Assembly: GCA_964613745.1 (NCBI GenBank)
Contig: CAZTJA010000021.1
Span: 1-34,911 of the forward strand
Origin: CAZTJA01 sp964613745
Lineage (GTDB): Bacteria > Desulfobacterota > Desulfomonilia > Desulfomonilales > Desulfomonilaceae
DNA length: 34,911 nt
Direction: 5' to 3'
Shown here: positions 16,285 through 23,888 of the stretch, one piece after another
Layout of the letters: each line of letters begins with the position of its first letter
Position numbering within the stretch: position 1 is the first letter of the stretch
Notes under the pieces: model-generated
What the model saw: the letters and a program-made list of their open reading frames with translations, nothing else
The model's database searches: none
Told to the model about the DNA's origin: nothing
Program-made: the position numbers and the translations under genes

Positions 16285-17355
16285 ATGGGGAACAAAGGCG
16301 TTGTTCACGTAGTGGGAACTGGTACCATTGGTGAGCCACTCATAGGTTTACTATGTGCCTTTCGAGATCAGGCCGGTTTTTCAGAAATAACATTTCATAA
16401 AAGATCCCCGTTGCCTCGCGATGTCCCGAAACTTAAGGCACTAGTGAAAAAGGGTGCCAAACTTTCTGTTGATGAGGATAAATTCAGCGATTTCGAGGCG
16501 CTTGGGCTGAAAGCCGAAATGAATCATGACGAGGCTTTAGCCAAGGCTGACGTTGTTGTTGATTGCACACCCTCAGGCGTAGGTATCTCAAATAAAAATG
16601 AGTTTTACGAGAAATACTTGCCCACCACTAAGGGATTCATTGCCCAAGGGAGTGAATTCGGTTTCGGCAAAATGTACGCACGAGGTATCAACGACGATGC
16701 ACTTGAAGTCGGCAAAGATCGTTTCATCCACGTCGTGAGCTGTAATACACATAATTTGTGTGCCCTCATAAACACCGTAGCCTTGATTGAAGGAGAGGAT
16801 AATCTGGAGGAGGGGCGGTTCCTATGCATCCGGCGAGCTAATGATATTAGCCAGGTAAAGGGCTTCGTTCCCGCTCCGGACGTTGGTAAACACGGGGACC
16901 CGGTTTTCGGGACACACCATGCTCGGGATGCGTATCATTTATTCCGAACCAAGAGCCTTGAACTCAACCTGTGGTCATCCGCCTTGAAGCTGAATACTCA
17001 GTACATGCACTGTATTTACTTTACTTTGAAACTTAAGCGAGCGGTTACAAAAGAAGAGGTCATCAGAAGGTTCAGATCCGACGAACGCATTAGCATGACT
17101 AAAAAGCAATCCGCCTGCGAGGTATTCTCCTTCGGGCGGGATCACGGCTACTTCGGCAGAATACTCAATCAGACGGTAATTGTGGAACCTTCCATCGAAG
17201 TCCGCAAAGGGCACGAGGTTATCGGCTTCTGTTTTACGCCTCAGGACGGCAATTCCCTTTTTAGCAGCTTCTCTGCCGTAAGTTGGTTTCTAGAGCCCGA
17301 TAAATATATTGAAAAAACAAAATGTCTGAAAGAATACTTTTTTTCGGAAGTCTAA
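16285..17355 (+). CDS. Type II (archaeal-type) glyceraldehyde-3-phosphate dehydrogenase family protein
   Basis: A 356-residue NAD(P)-dependent dehydrogenase. The nucleotide-binding motif is GTGTIGEPL, then VVVDCTPSGVGISNKNEFY, which mirrors the DaTPeGvGakNk segment of archaeal GAPDH. The catalytic-cysteine motif is VSCNTHNLCAL with Cys153, as against SCNTTGLCR in archaeal enzymes. The later GFVPAPDVGKHGDPVFGTHHA region carries the conserved histidines. Bacterial-type GAPDH reads SCTTNCLAP, so this is the other, unrelated-looking subfamily and unusual in a bacterium. AAAGGAG lies 11 bases before the ATG. It ends in a strong terminator, so it appears to be transcribed alone. Whether it acts on glyceraldehyde-3-phosphate or another aldehyde cannot be told. 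Confidence 0.85.
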   Translation: MGNKGVVHVVGTGTIGEPLIGLLCAFRDQAGFSEITFHKRSPLPRDVPKLKALVKKGAKLSVDEDKFSDFEALGLKAEMNHDEALAKADVVVDCTPSGVGISNKNEFYEKYLPTTKGFIAQGSEFGFGKMYARGINDDALEVGKDRFIHVVSCNTHNLCALINTVALIEGEDNLEEGRFLCIRRANDISQVKGFVPAPDVGKHGDPVFGTHHARDAYHLFRTKSLELNLWSSALKLNTQYMHCIYFTLKLKRAVTKEEVIRRFRSDERISMTKKQSACEVFSFGRDHGYFGRILNQTVIVEPSIEVRKGHEVIGFCFTPQDGNSLFSSFSAVSWFLEPDKYIEKTKCLKEYFFSEV

Positions 17356-17400
17356 AATCGCTTGTGCGGATTGCATCAATTTAGATCCGCAGTTGAAACC

Positions 17401-17434
17401 ATACGGCGGTATTCATGAATACCGCTGTATTTTT
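17401..17434 (+). terminator. Strong rho-independent terminator of the GAPDH-like gene
   Basis: ATACGGCGGTATTC and GAATACCGCTGTAT pair over 14 positions with one G-U, with a 2-base loop and then TTTTT. It ends only 11 bases before the Nudix start, so that gene must rely on readthrough or an internal promoter. Confidence 0.9.
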
Positions 17435-17445
17435 GTGGTTTGTTA

Positions 17446-17886
17446 ATGCCGTATTTGCCACGCGAATATCCCTCGAGACCATTAATAGGAGTCGGTGCAA
17501 TTATCGTCGATTCATTAGGACGAGTTGTTCTGGTGAAAAGGGGTAGGCCCCCGGCCCAAGGAGAATGGAGTATTCCGGGTGGTCTTGTGCGATTGGGCGA
17601 GCCACTTGAAGCGGCCGTCGTACGCGAAGCTTTTGAGGAAACAGGGCTTCATGTCAAGCCTATTGACTTAGTTGAGCTTGTTGAGAGAATCTTTTATGAC
17701 GGCGAGAATAAAGTTCAGTTCCACTATATAATTGCAGATTATGTTTGTGAAATTCTGGGAGGTTCTCTGATCTCAGGATCTGATGCAGCAGATGCCGTTT
17801 TCGTCGACAGAGATGAATTAGCTGGATATGAGCTTCCTCCCGTGACGGCTCGTGTTCTCTTAAAGGCATTGGATGTTGAACAATGA
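17446..17886 (+). CDS. Nudix hydrolase
   Basis: A 146-residue protein with a complete Nudix box, GLVRLGE-x7-REAFEETGL, the Mg-binding helix that cleaves nucleoside diphosphates linked to other groups. The N-terminal PLIGVGAIIVDSLGRVVLVKR strand and the late AVFVDRDEL helix match the ADP-ribose pyrophosphatase/MutT-like group, but the substrate cannot be assigned. The start is ATG 17446; no convincing ribosome site is seen because the terminator hairpin of the previous gene lies just upstream, which suggests low or coupled expression. Confidence 0.92.
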   Translation: MPYLPREYPSRPLIGVGAIIVDSLGRVVLVKRGRPPAQGEWSIPGGLVRLGEPLEAAVVREAFEETGLHVKPIDLVELVERIFYDGENKVQFHYIIADYVCEILGGSLISGSDAADAVFVDRDELAGYELPPVTARVLLKALDVEQ

Positions 17887-17947
17887 TCCGGAATGGTGTG
17901 AATCGTCTTCTTTTAAAAACCTTTTCTTGCATATTGGAACTAAAGTA

Positions 17948-17976
17948 TTGACATTTTTACACATTAAAGCCATGAT
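17948..17976 (+). promoter_or_regulatory. Probable promoter of the condensation-domain gene
   Basis: Perfect TTGACA (17948-17953), 17-base spacer, then CATGAT (17971-17976, 4 of 6). The start would fall near 17983, giving a leader of about 110 bases. Confidence 0.6.
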
Positions 17977-17983
17977 TAATAGC

Positions 17984-18015
17984 TTACAACGGCTTGAAGT
18001 AACAACCAGTTGTAA
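17984..18015 (+). promoter_or_regulatory. Inverted repeat at the predicted transcription start, possible operator
   Basis: TTACAAC (17984-17990) and GTTGTAA (18009-18015) are exact inverted copies 18 bases apart, placed directly downstream of the -10 box, where a repressor dimer pair could bind. A second AACAACCAGTT lies between. No T run follows, so it is not a terminator. Confidence 0.4.
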
Positions 18016-18091
18016 CTAACAGCAAATCCCGTCCATGCATTCGAAGTCTTAAACAAGAATCTGAGACGGATCAATCCCATTTCAGTTAGGT

Positions 18092-19504
18092 ATGTGCATG
18101 CTTGCTGCGTCTCGATTTCTGGATCCCATTTCTGAAATGATGCTCTTGTCCTCAACGGGCAATACCAAGAATATTATAATTACCGGGACGGAAGTCTCCG
18201 GGGTTATGGATGAATCAGCCATCAGATTGGCTATTCGGAATGCCTTTTCAAAATTTCCGCATTTTGCATCGATAATGAGAGAAGTCTGGCACAAGGGTTT
18301 TCGATTCCAGTATTCCGAACGGATCGAAGATCCTCCCATGACATTTCTCAACGTTCTGCAGGGTAATCGTTTTAAGACTGGTTTAGACGGGTTTCTAGGG
18401 CATATCACTGCCGATTTAGATAAGGAATGGAACTTTGCTGCTCAGGCACCGGCTCATGTCTATGTTGTTCGTTTTTCACATAACCACTTCATGATTGCGC
18501 CGGTGATTCATCACGTGGCGGCGGATGGAGGAACTGCCTCCGAGTTCGGCCGAGAGATTTTGGCTCAGTATCATACCATCCTAACCGGATCCAGGCCGGA
18601 ATGGGCAAAACAGACAGACGCTATGTCCAGCTCAAAAAAAAGGGTGGTCTCGATAAAGCAAGCCTCATTTTCCCACATTCTCAAGGATGTTCGTGATTCG
18701 CTCACGGACATGTCGGAGAAATCGGTCATTCCCGTGGGGTCCGGAACGGGTGACTCTCTCCTTCAGCATCAGATAAAACGCATTCTTTCCGAACGAGATA
18801 CGCAGATTTTGACAAAGCTTTCATTGCAGAAGGGGGTCTCACTAATAGATCTTTTGGTCTCGACCACAAACAGAGTGATCGACGAATGGAATGCCGCCTT
18901 GAATGTTGAACCCGGCATGTTGACCACCTCCGTATCAGTTAACATGAAGGGCCGTTTTCGTGGTTTTGAGCGATCGAATAATAGTGCATTGATATATTTC
19001 AGATCTACTGCAGAAGAAAGACGCAATCCGGAAACATACGCGAGATCTATAGCCTTGCAAAGAATTAAGCATTTCAGGAATCAAAACGATTTCAAGTTTT
19101 TTCAGAATGTATCCCGAATGTGCAATTCCGTGAGGTTACTGCCGTTGCATCTTCGAAAAAGAGCGGTGAATTATTTAGTGAATCGGCACGAATTTTCCAT
19201 AGCGGTGACCCTTTTAGGGGTCATCTGGCCGGACATGGTGAATGGAAAATATACCATAGGAACTAATCTTGAGAGGACGGGAAACCTCGATGTCACTGAA
19301 GTTCATGGACTAGGTTATAAATTGCTCTCCAGCACACGTAATCTGCTCATTGTGTATTATTATCGCAACAAATTAAATCTTGTGCTTGCTTCATCCGCAT
19401 CTCTCTTTACACGCGAGGAAGCCGAGAATTTCATGGACCAGATTCTTCTCCAGTTCCAAGACCACCTTGCCGAAACTGTTGAACAACGAAAAGTAGCTAA
19501 TTGA
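18092..19504 (+). CDS. Stand-alone condensation-domain / acyltransferase-like protein
   Basis: A 470-residue protein with the HHxxxDG active-site motif (HHVAADGGT; His140, His141, Asp145, Gly146) of the superfamily that includes NRPS condensation domains, PapA acyltransferases and wax-ester synthases. A later SVSVNMKGRFRG segment fits the second half of that fold, and the DFGWG-like motif is not obvious. There are no carrier, adenylation or ketosynthase domains in this protein or near it, so it should act as a free acyltransferase joining a CoA- or carrier-bound acyl group to an alcohol or amine. Two ATGs (18092 and 18098) are possible; TTAGG is better spaced for the second. It has its own promoter and is followed by a 330-base gap. 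Confidence 0.8.
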   Translation: MCMLAASRFLDPISEMMLLSSTGNTKNIIITGTEVSGVMDESAIRLAIRNAFSKFPHFASIMREVWHKGFRFQYSERIEDPPMTFLNVLQGNRFKTGLDGFLGHITADLDKEWNFAAQAPAHVYVVRFSHNHFMIAPVIHHVAADGGTASEFGREILAQYHTILTGSRPEWAKQTDAMSSSKKRVVSIKQASFSHILKDVRDSLTDMSEKSVIPVGSGTGDSLLQHQIKRILSERDTQILTKLSLQKGVSLIDLLVSTTNRVIDEWNAALNVEPGMLTTSVSVNMKGRFRGFERSNNSALIYFRSTAEERRNPETYARSIALQRIKHFRNQNDFKFFQNVSRMCNSVRLLPLHLRKRAVNYLVNRHEFSIAVTLLGVIWPDMVNGKYTIGTNLERTGNLDVTEVHGLGYKLLSSTRNLLIVYYYRNKLNLVLASSASLFTREEAENFMDQILLQFQDHLAETVEQRKVAN

Positions 19505-19559
19505 TAATGAACTAAGCTTGAAGTTCTTTTGTGCTCAACAGTGGTTTCGAATTAATTTC

Positions 19560-19588
19560 TTGACAAAAATCCGTGCATACATTTTAAT
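19560..19588 (+). promoter_or_regulatory. Strong sigma-70-type promoter of the cytochrome-MBL cluster
   Basis: Perfect TTGACA (19560-19565), exactly 17 bases, then TTTAAT (19583-19588, 5 of 6). Transcription would begin near 19595. Confidence 0.8.
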
Positions 19589-19803
19589 CATTTATTAGAT
19601 ACTATTTACCGCTGCATAATTAACTTTCAGTGTGCCATGATGACTATTTAAGCATAATAGGCGCACGTTATATTAACTCTACCCTCATAAACCTTTCTCC
19701 AATCGCAAGAATGAGTTGGTCATAAAATAGTTTTCGACAGCTATGTCGTAAGTTTTTCAAGTAACAGCAGTTTTCGTTGCAGACTGACAATCCGGACACT
19801 TTA

Positions 19804-19826
19804 TCCCGCCACAATCTTCGCCGGGA
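19804..19826 (+). promoter_or_regulatory. Hairpin that could mask the ribosome site of the cytochrome gene
   Basis: TCCCG (19804-19808) pairs with CGGGA (19822-19826), covering most of the GGGAGG ribosome site of the gene at 19836. The stem is only 5 bp with a 13-base loop, so regulation is possible but not shown. Confidence 0.35.
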
Positions 19827-19835
19827 GGTACACGT

Positions 19836-20177
19836 ATGTTCGTAAAATCAGCTTGGAAGCAGCTATTGCTGGTCGGGGGGGCTGCAATTCTGCTTACAAT
19901 GGGACCGGAACTCGGAATCACGCAGCAGAATGCGTCACAACCAACCAACAAGAAAAAGATTGAGCATCAGAAAGCGTTCAAAATTTATCAGCAAAAATGT
20001 CTCTCATGCCACGATTCAGTGGCTGATCCGGAAAAGCCTGGTCGCACACAAGACGAATGGTTGCTTGTTGTAAAGACAATGCACGGCTATGGTCTAGGTT
20101 TGACGGCTGATGAAACGGATCTAATAGCCGGTCTCCTCTATGACTTGCGTAGAGGAATGGAGAAAGATCCCGGTTAG
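19836..20177 (+). CDS. Small exported c-type cytochrome
   Basis: A 113-residue protein with one covalent heme site, CLSCH (Cys55, Cys58, His59). The segment TQDEWLLVVKTMHGYG offers Met82 as likely sixth ligand. The EW-x4-V-x2-M pattern before a helix resembles small cytochrome domains such as those of quinohemoprotein amine dehydrogenase and green sulfur reaction-centre cytochromes. An N-terminal hydrophobic stretch (about 8-24) serves as signal peptide or membrane anchor. GGGAGG lies 7 bases before the ATG. It is the first gene of a set of four on one strand and is a candidate electron carrier for the exported and membrane proteins encoded next. Confidence 0.88.
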   Translation: MFVKSAWKQLLLVGGAAILLTMGPELGITQQNASQPTNKKKIEHQKAFKIYQQKCLSCHDSVADPEKPGRTQDEWLLVVKTMHGYGLGLTADETDLIAGLLYDLRRGMEKDPG

Positions 20178-20300
20178 AGCACGTCATTTCGAGTCATTCG
20201 GCTTAGTTTAAGGCACCAACAACTCACTATTCAGGAGCTTCCGCCCTGAATTCTAACGATTTTTCCCCATCGCAAGCAATTACTCGATTGGAGGTGGCGA

Positions 20301-21392
20301 ATGGAACGTCGAGATTTCTTGAAAACAATGGCTACGGCAGGCGTAGCTGTTTCAACAGCAGGAGGAATGTTTCCTCGCAATTCCCAGGCGGCCAAAATTG
20401 ATTTCGGCCAAGTTCAATCGGTAAAAGTGGATGTACTTTCCGAAACCAGTTGGTTTGACAATGATGTATTCAAGAAGAATTTAATGGATTACGGCGGTGC
20501 GATGACGAATCAGTATACGATTCCATGGGAGTGGGACAATGCCGGAGGTTACGCAGCCCTCATTACGGTTACCGACCTATCGGGTAAAGAACACAAAATT
20601 CTCATGGATTCAGGCTGGAACACCGAATGGATGGATTACATCTTCACTGAGAAAAGCAAAGTAGCTGAATTGCTGAAATCCGGTGACATCGAATTTATGA
20701 TGCTGTCCCACTGGCATTTGGATCATTACTGGGGAATTGAATCAACTCTGAAACACAAGCCTGACATTACAATCTATGCGCCAAAGTGGCATTACCCCGA
20801 AGACATTGCTCTGCTGAGAGACAAAGCACGCCATGTCGCCAAAACCAAAGAAGGAAAAGATGTTCAGATTTGTAAAAATGATGTAGCCCACACCGGCAAG
20901 CTCATTGAATGCGATGCCGAAGGCGAGAATGGTACCGGAATTTATAAAATTATGCCTGGTGTGGCCATTCGGAGTTTTGATGTTCCAATTTTACTGAGGG
21001 TCAGGGGCGAAAACGTTTTTTATTTTAATGTTAAAGATAAAGGAATAGTGACGGTCACAGGATGTTGCCATCCGGGCGTTTTATCACTCTTTTCTTGGGC
21101 GAGATCAAATTTTGAGGGATACAAACCGTATGGCTGCTACGGAGGACTTCACATTACATTATTTGAAAATTGGGAACCCAAATTTGACGACATAATAAAA
21201 GGAGTCAAGGCCTTTCAATTGCAAAAAGTCGGCTGCAATCACTGCACAGGTTGGCTATGGGCTGAAAAAGCCGCTGAAAGCGGAATTCCTGTGGTGAAAG
21301 GCACCAACAAGTACAAGGAGTATAAGAAAGCATCAACCGTGGCAAAGGCCAGTAATGTATTTCTCACAAATGGAGACTCTGTAATTTTCTAA
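20301..21392 (+). CDS. Tat-exported metallo-beta-lactamase-fold hydrolase, COG1237-like
   Basis: A 363-residue protein. It begins with a twin-arginine signal (ERRDFLKTMATAG, ending near SQAAK), so it folds with its metal in the cytoplasm before export. The MBL metal site is LSHWHLDHYWG (HxHxDH form), with later ligands in TGCCHPGVL, GGLHITLFEN and GCNHCTGWLWAEKA. That set and order match the branch related to RFA-P synthase-type enzymes (COG1237), whose usual motifs are SHGHYDHTGG and HCTGWKA; here Trp replaces Gly in the first motif. GGAGG precedes the ATG. Known members are cytoplasmic as far as I recall, so export alongside a cytochrome is odd. The substrate is unknown. Confidence 0.87.
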   Translation: MERRDFLKTMATAGVAVSTAGGMFPRNSQAAKIDFGQVQSVKVDVLSETSWFDNDVFKKNLMDYGGAMTNQYTIPWEWDNAGGYAALITVTDLSGKEHKILMDSGWNTEWMDYIFTEKSKVAELLKSGDIEFMMLSHWHLDHYWGIESTLKHKPDITIYAPKWHYPEDIALLRDKARHVAKTKEGKDVQICKNDVAHTGKLIECDAEGENGTGIYKIMPGVAIRSFDVPILLRVRGENVFYFNVKDKGIVTVTGCCHPGVLSLFSWARSNFEGYKPYGCYGGLHITLFENWEPKFDDIIKGVKAFQLQKVGCNHCTGWLWAEKAAESGIPVVKGTNKYKEYKKASTVAKASNVFLTNGDSVIF

Positions 21393-21440
21393 GATTTATT
21401 TGAAATCAACTGAACCACTGCCGGCTAAGAGGGGATCAGT

Positions 21441-22667
21441 ATGGAAAAAGATGATGCGAAGTTCAGATTTAGCTATGTTTTGGGTTTAATAAGCTTCATT
21501 TTCGTTGTCGTCTTCACCTGGGGTTTGTGGTACCTTTTAATGCACCCCAATGGTGTGTTGAAGTTGTATACACCTATGTACGGCTTTTCGCTCGCAGTGG
21601 TTTTTTTATCAGCGATAGTGCTGATAAGCCAGGTATTAGGTTATTTTCCGTTGCGTGATCCCCTTGCAGCGGGGTCCAACCGCGTCATTGCCGGTCTCAT
21701 GCTTTCTGCGCTTGCATTCCTACTCACCCTGGTAACCACATACTGGATCTTCTGGGGTCTCATAGGCAAGTTTGGTGTAGCATATTTCAGCCCACAATCC
21801 ATTGTAGCTTCAGGCGGAACAGGTGCGGAACCATTGGTTGCTCGAGAAAATGCCTCGACGGCAATAACTTATTTCTGTTCAGCTTTTTTGTGGTGGGCTC
21901 TTTCTTGGAAAGCCGGATTCGGCAATTGGCCGTGGTTGAATACCGGCCGTGGCACACTCGCCTGGTCGCGCTTCTGCACTGTAATCTTTTTCACCGTTAT
22001 AACTTACGCCATCTTGTTTCATCCGCATGTTTGTTATTTATTTTATCCGCCCCAGAACAAAGCTGGAGTAGAACCTTGGTGGTCATCATTTGCGGGTACT
22101 GGAAGCGCCTTCTTTAGTTTGGGATTATTGCTTTGTGCGCTGGCATGGGTAGTCATCACCGAAGTGCTTTGGGAAGGTTACCCGTGGAAGGCTCTTAAAA
22201 GGAACTCGGAGGGGACTTTTCTGTCTGGATTTACCTCTGTAATCGGAAACTTCATTTTGGGTGCAATCACGTTTGTTGTCATGCTACGGGTGATGACCTT
22301 CTTCTGGATGGAGCCATTTGAAGGCGGTCAGTACACGGATGCTCCATATTTCCGGTACATTCATACGGGAGAGTTAAGCGGCTTCGTCATACTTGCGGCA
22401 TTTATCGTGAGTACTTATTTCAATAACGTTTTTCAACGAGGATCTCTTTTGCTAAGAGCTTCTATGCGTTTCATAGCAGTAGTTATTGGAGCGTACATAA
22501 TCCGAGCGATCTACTATTCCTGGGTCAGCACAATCACGTTGGGCCGAGTCCCCGGGATGGGACAACCGGACGATACTCCTTTAGTTTGGACCATTCTTTT
22601 GTTAAGCATCATCATGATCCACGCAGATTTTTTTCAGCAATGGCCTATGAAGACAATCGAGAAATAA
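21441..22667 (+). CDS. Unrecognised polytopic membrane protein
   Basis: A 408-residue hydrophobic protein with about nine or ten membrane helices; I do not recognise the family. Conserved-looking features that could be tested are LFHPHVCYLFYPP (two His and a Cys near a helix end), an aromatic-rich helix set (FFWMEPFEGGQYTD), YIHTGELSG and the C-terminal IMIHADFFQQWP. Histidines inside helices could bind heme or quinone, but no canonical pair is certain. AGGGGATC lies 5-9 bases before the ATG. It follows the MBL gene by 48 bases on the same strand, and is followed within 10 bases by the frameshifted gene. Cotranscription with the cytochrome and Tat-MBL genes suggests an envelope complex. Confidence 0.8.
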   Translation: MEKDDAKFRFSYVLGLISFIFVVVFTWGLWYLLMHPNGVLKLYTPMYGFSLAVVFLSAIVLISQVLGYFPLRDPLAAGSNRVIAGLMLSALAFLLTLVTTYWIFWGLIGKFGVAYFSPQSIVASGGTGAEPLVARENASTAITYFCSAFLWWALSWKAGFGNWPWLNTGRGTLAWSRFCTVIFFTVITYAILFHPHVCYLFYPPQNKAGVEPWWSSFAGTGSAFFSLGLLLCALAWVVITEVLWEGYPWKALKRNSEGTFLSGFTSVIGNFILGAITFVVMLRVMTFFWMEPFEGGQYTDAPYFRYIHTGELSGFVILAAFIVSTYFNNVFQRGSLLLRASMRFIAVVIGAYIIRAIYYSWVSTITLGRVPGMGQPDDTPLVWTILLLSIIMIHADFFQQWPMKTIEK

Positions 22668-22677
22668 TTTCTGGAGT

Positions 22678-23614
22678 ATGATTCAAAAAAGAAAGGACTC
22701 AAAATATTTCAGACCCCTTATCTTCATTTCGGAACAAAATCGATAATCTGCTTATTGCAGCCTCTTGGTCGGAAGAACTCAAGTCCCTGCTCGGATTATC
22801 CAATGTAAGCCACAAATGGGGCACTACCCCGGAATGGTACTTTTGGATCACCGGAACCGAAGGTGTCTATGGACTAAGGCTTGAAAATGCGTGGTCTGAA
22901 ATAGAGAGTGAACCCGATTACGTTTCAAGCCTCTTTTCCATCAGAATGTACCCATTCATTGGAAGTCCATTTTTTCCTCATTTTTCTGCAATTGAGCAAC
23001 AATACATCCGAAGCGAAAAAATCGATTCAACCAATACACCGGTTTTTGAGGATAGTGATTCCATACCGGAACCGTTGTTTCTGCTCGGAACACTGGAATG
23101 GAGTTTCCATCCAAAATATCATTGGGATGCTCTCTCTTTAGAGGCTCTTTCACTTCAGAATACTTATCGAAAACTCATAAACGGAACGAGGTATAGTACG
23201 GAGAAAATTAGATCACTGCCTGCATGGGATCTTGCTTATCCGCTTTTTGATCGGATTGTCTCGTTATTGGCGTACTACGAAAAAACTAGGCCCAGCAGGA
23301 TTATGATGACGAAATCGCAAGGATTGGAATACGAAGTTGATGGTCATTCAAAATCAAACATTGTTTCCTGCAGCGACTCCGATCTACTATGGGGAAGAAT
23401 TCTTCTCGGGTCCAATTGTGCAAGTTCAGCCCACCAGTTCGACAAAGTTTATTCGGAATCTGGAACCGAAGTCATCATTGATCAAATGGTTATTGGCAAT
23501 TGTGTTCCCACTTCCTCAAGCTCCAACTTCCCGTTTAACGCTCTCTGGTGGTCTCTCCCGGGAGGGTCTTTCTCATCACAACTCTGCTCTATTTGCGGTT
23601 GTTCACACGAGTAA
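22678..23614 (+). CDS. Unknown protein with an apparent frameshift near its start
   Basis: ATG 22678 has TGGAG 1 base upstream (close) and directly follows the membrane-protein gene, but its frame meets TAA after 22 codons. The next frame is open from 22682 to the stop at 23612, without a Met until 22946, and reads as plausible protein before that (IAASWSEELKSLLGLSNV, WGTTPEWYFWITGTEGVYGL). Dropping one A from the six-A run at 22685-22690 joins the ATG to this frame and gives 311 residues. It may be a sequencing or assembly error, a slippage-expressed gene, or a young pseudogene. If only ATG 22946 is used the product is 222 residues. There are no signal peptide or membrane segments. Function unknown. 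Confidence 0.6.
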
Positions 23615-23637
23615 CTCGGTTAGTCAACACTTGCCCA

Positions 23638-23692
23638 AGCAGGGCATAGCAAAAAAATGCCCTGCTGATTCATCGGAGTAAGTCGGCAGGGC
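23638..23692. repeat. Three-arm inverted repeat with mutually exclusive hairpins; possible minus-strand terminator
   Basis: Arm 1 (23638-23647) pairs perfectly with arm 2 (23657-23666) over 10 bp. Arm 2 can instead pair with arm 3 (23659-23670 with 23681-23692) over 12 positions including two G-U in plus-strand RNA. On the minus strand the GCCCTGC / GCAGGGC stem is followed by seven Ts, as in a rho-independent terminator, but the two wobbles become C-A mismatches there. The wobbles favour a plus-strand RNA role and the T run a minus-strand one. Confidence 0.5.
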
Positions 23693-23723
23693 TGAAGTTA
23701 GTGGGACTAACAATTCTCTGATT
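23651..23723 (-). ncRNA. Possible small RNA of about 73 bases
   Basis: On the minus strand TTGACC (23753-23758) is 17 bases from CATGAC (23730-23735). A transcript from about 23723 would form the hairpin GTTAGT-CCC-ACTAAC (23697-23711) and end at the GC-rich stem plus T7 (23651-23657). Nothing is translated in it. The -10 is poor (3 of 6) so this is a hypothesis only. Confidence 0.25.
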
Positions 23724-23769
23724 TAGTTAGTCATGCTACATTTAGGGCTTTTGGTCAACCTTTTATTTA

Positions 23770-23803
23770 AATTCAGCCGCAATCAGCCGGAACCGGCTGA
23801 ATT
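23770..23803 (+). repeat. Nested alternative hairpins upstream of the small membrane protein
   Basis: AATTCAGCC (23770-23778) pairs with GGCTGAATT (23795-23803) over 9 bp, or TCAGCCGG (23783-23790) pairs with CCGGCTGA (23793-23800) over 8 bp. The two folds compete for the same 3' arm. It lies about 85 bases before the gene at 23889. Confidence 0.45.
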
Positions 23804-23888
23804 CATTTGCCTGTGCGCTAAACATTCTATATGCTATGGGTAAAATTCAGTGATCTTTTCTAAATGACATTTTGATCGGAGGGGGGAA

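Larger units (their letters stand above)
19505..19835 (+). other. Non-coding leader region of the cytochrome-MBL cluster
   Basis: No convincing gene is seen. It holds the promoter at 19560-19588, a hairpin with a G-U pair at 19630-19666 (GTGTGCC / GGCGCAC, 23-base loop), a small 5-bp hairpin at 19735-19748 followed by TAAGTTTTTC, and the ribosome-site hairpin at 19804-19826. This is a leader of about 240 bases. Confidence 0.6.

Noticed and set aside
19757..19951. Minus-strand 64-residue frame ending in a CGGIKCPDC zinc-ribbon-like motif
   Set aside because: It is antisense to the cytochrome start and leader, has no ribosome site, and the motif is short enough to be chance.
23337..23681. Plus-strand 114-residue frame overlapping the end of the frameshifted gene
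   Set aside because: It lies in another frame inside that gene and runs into the hairpin region; no domain is evident.
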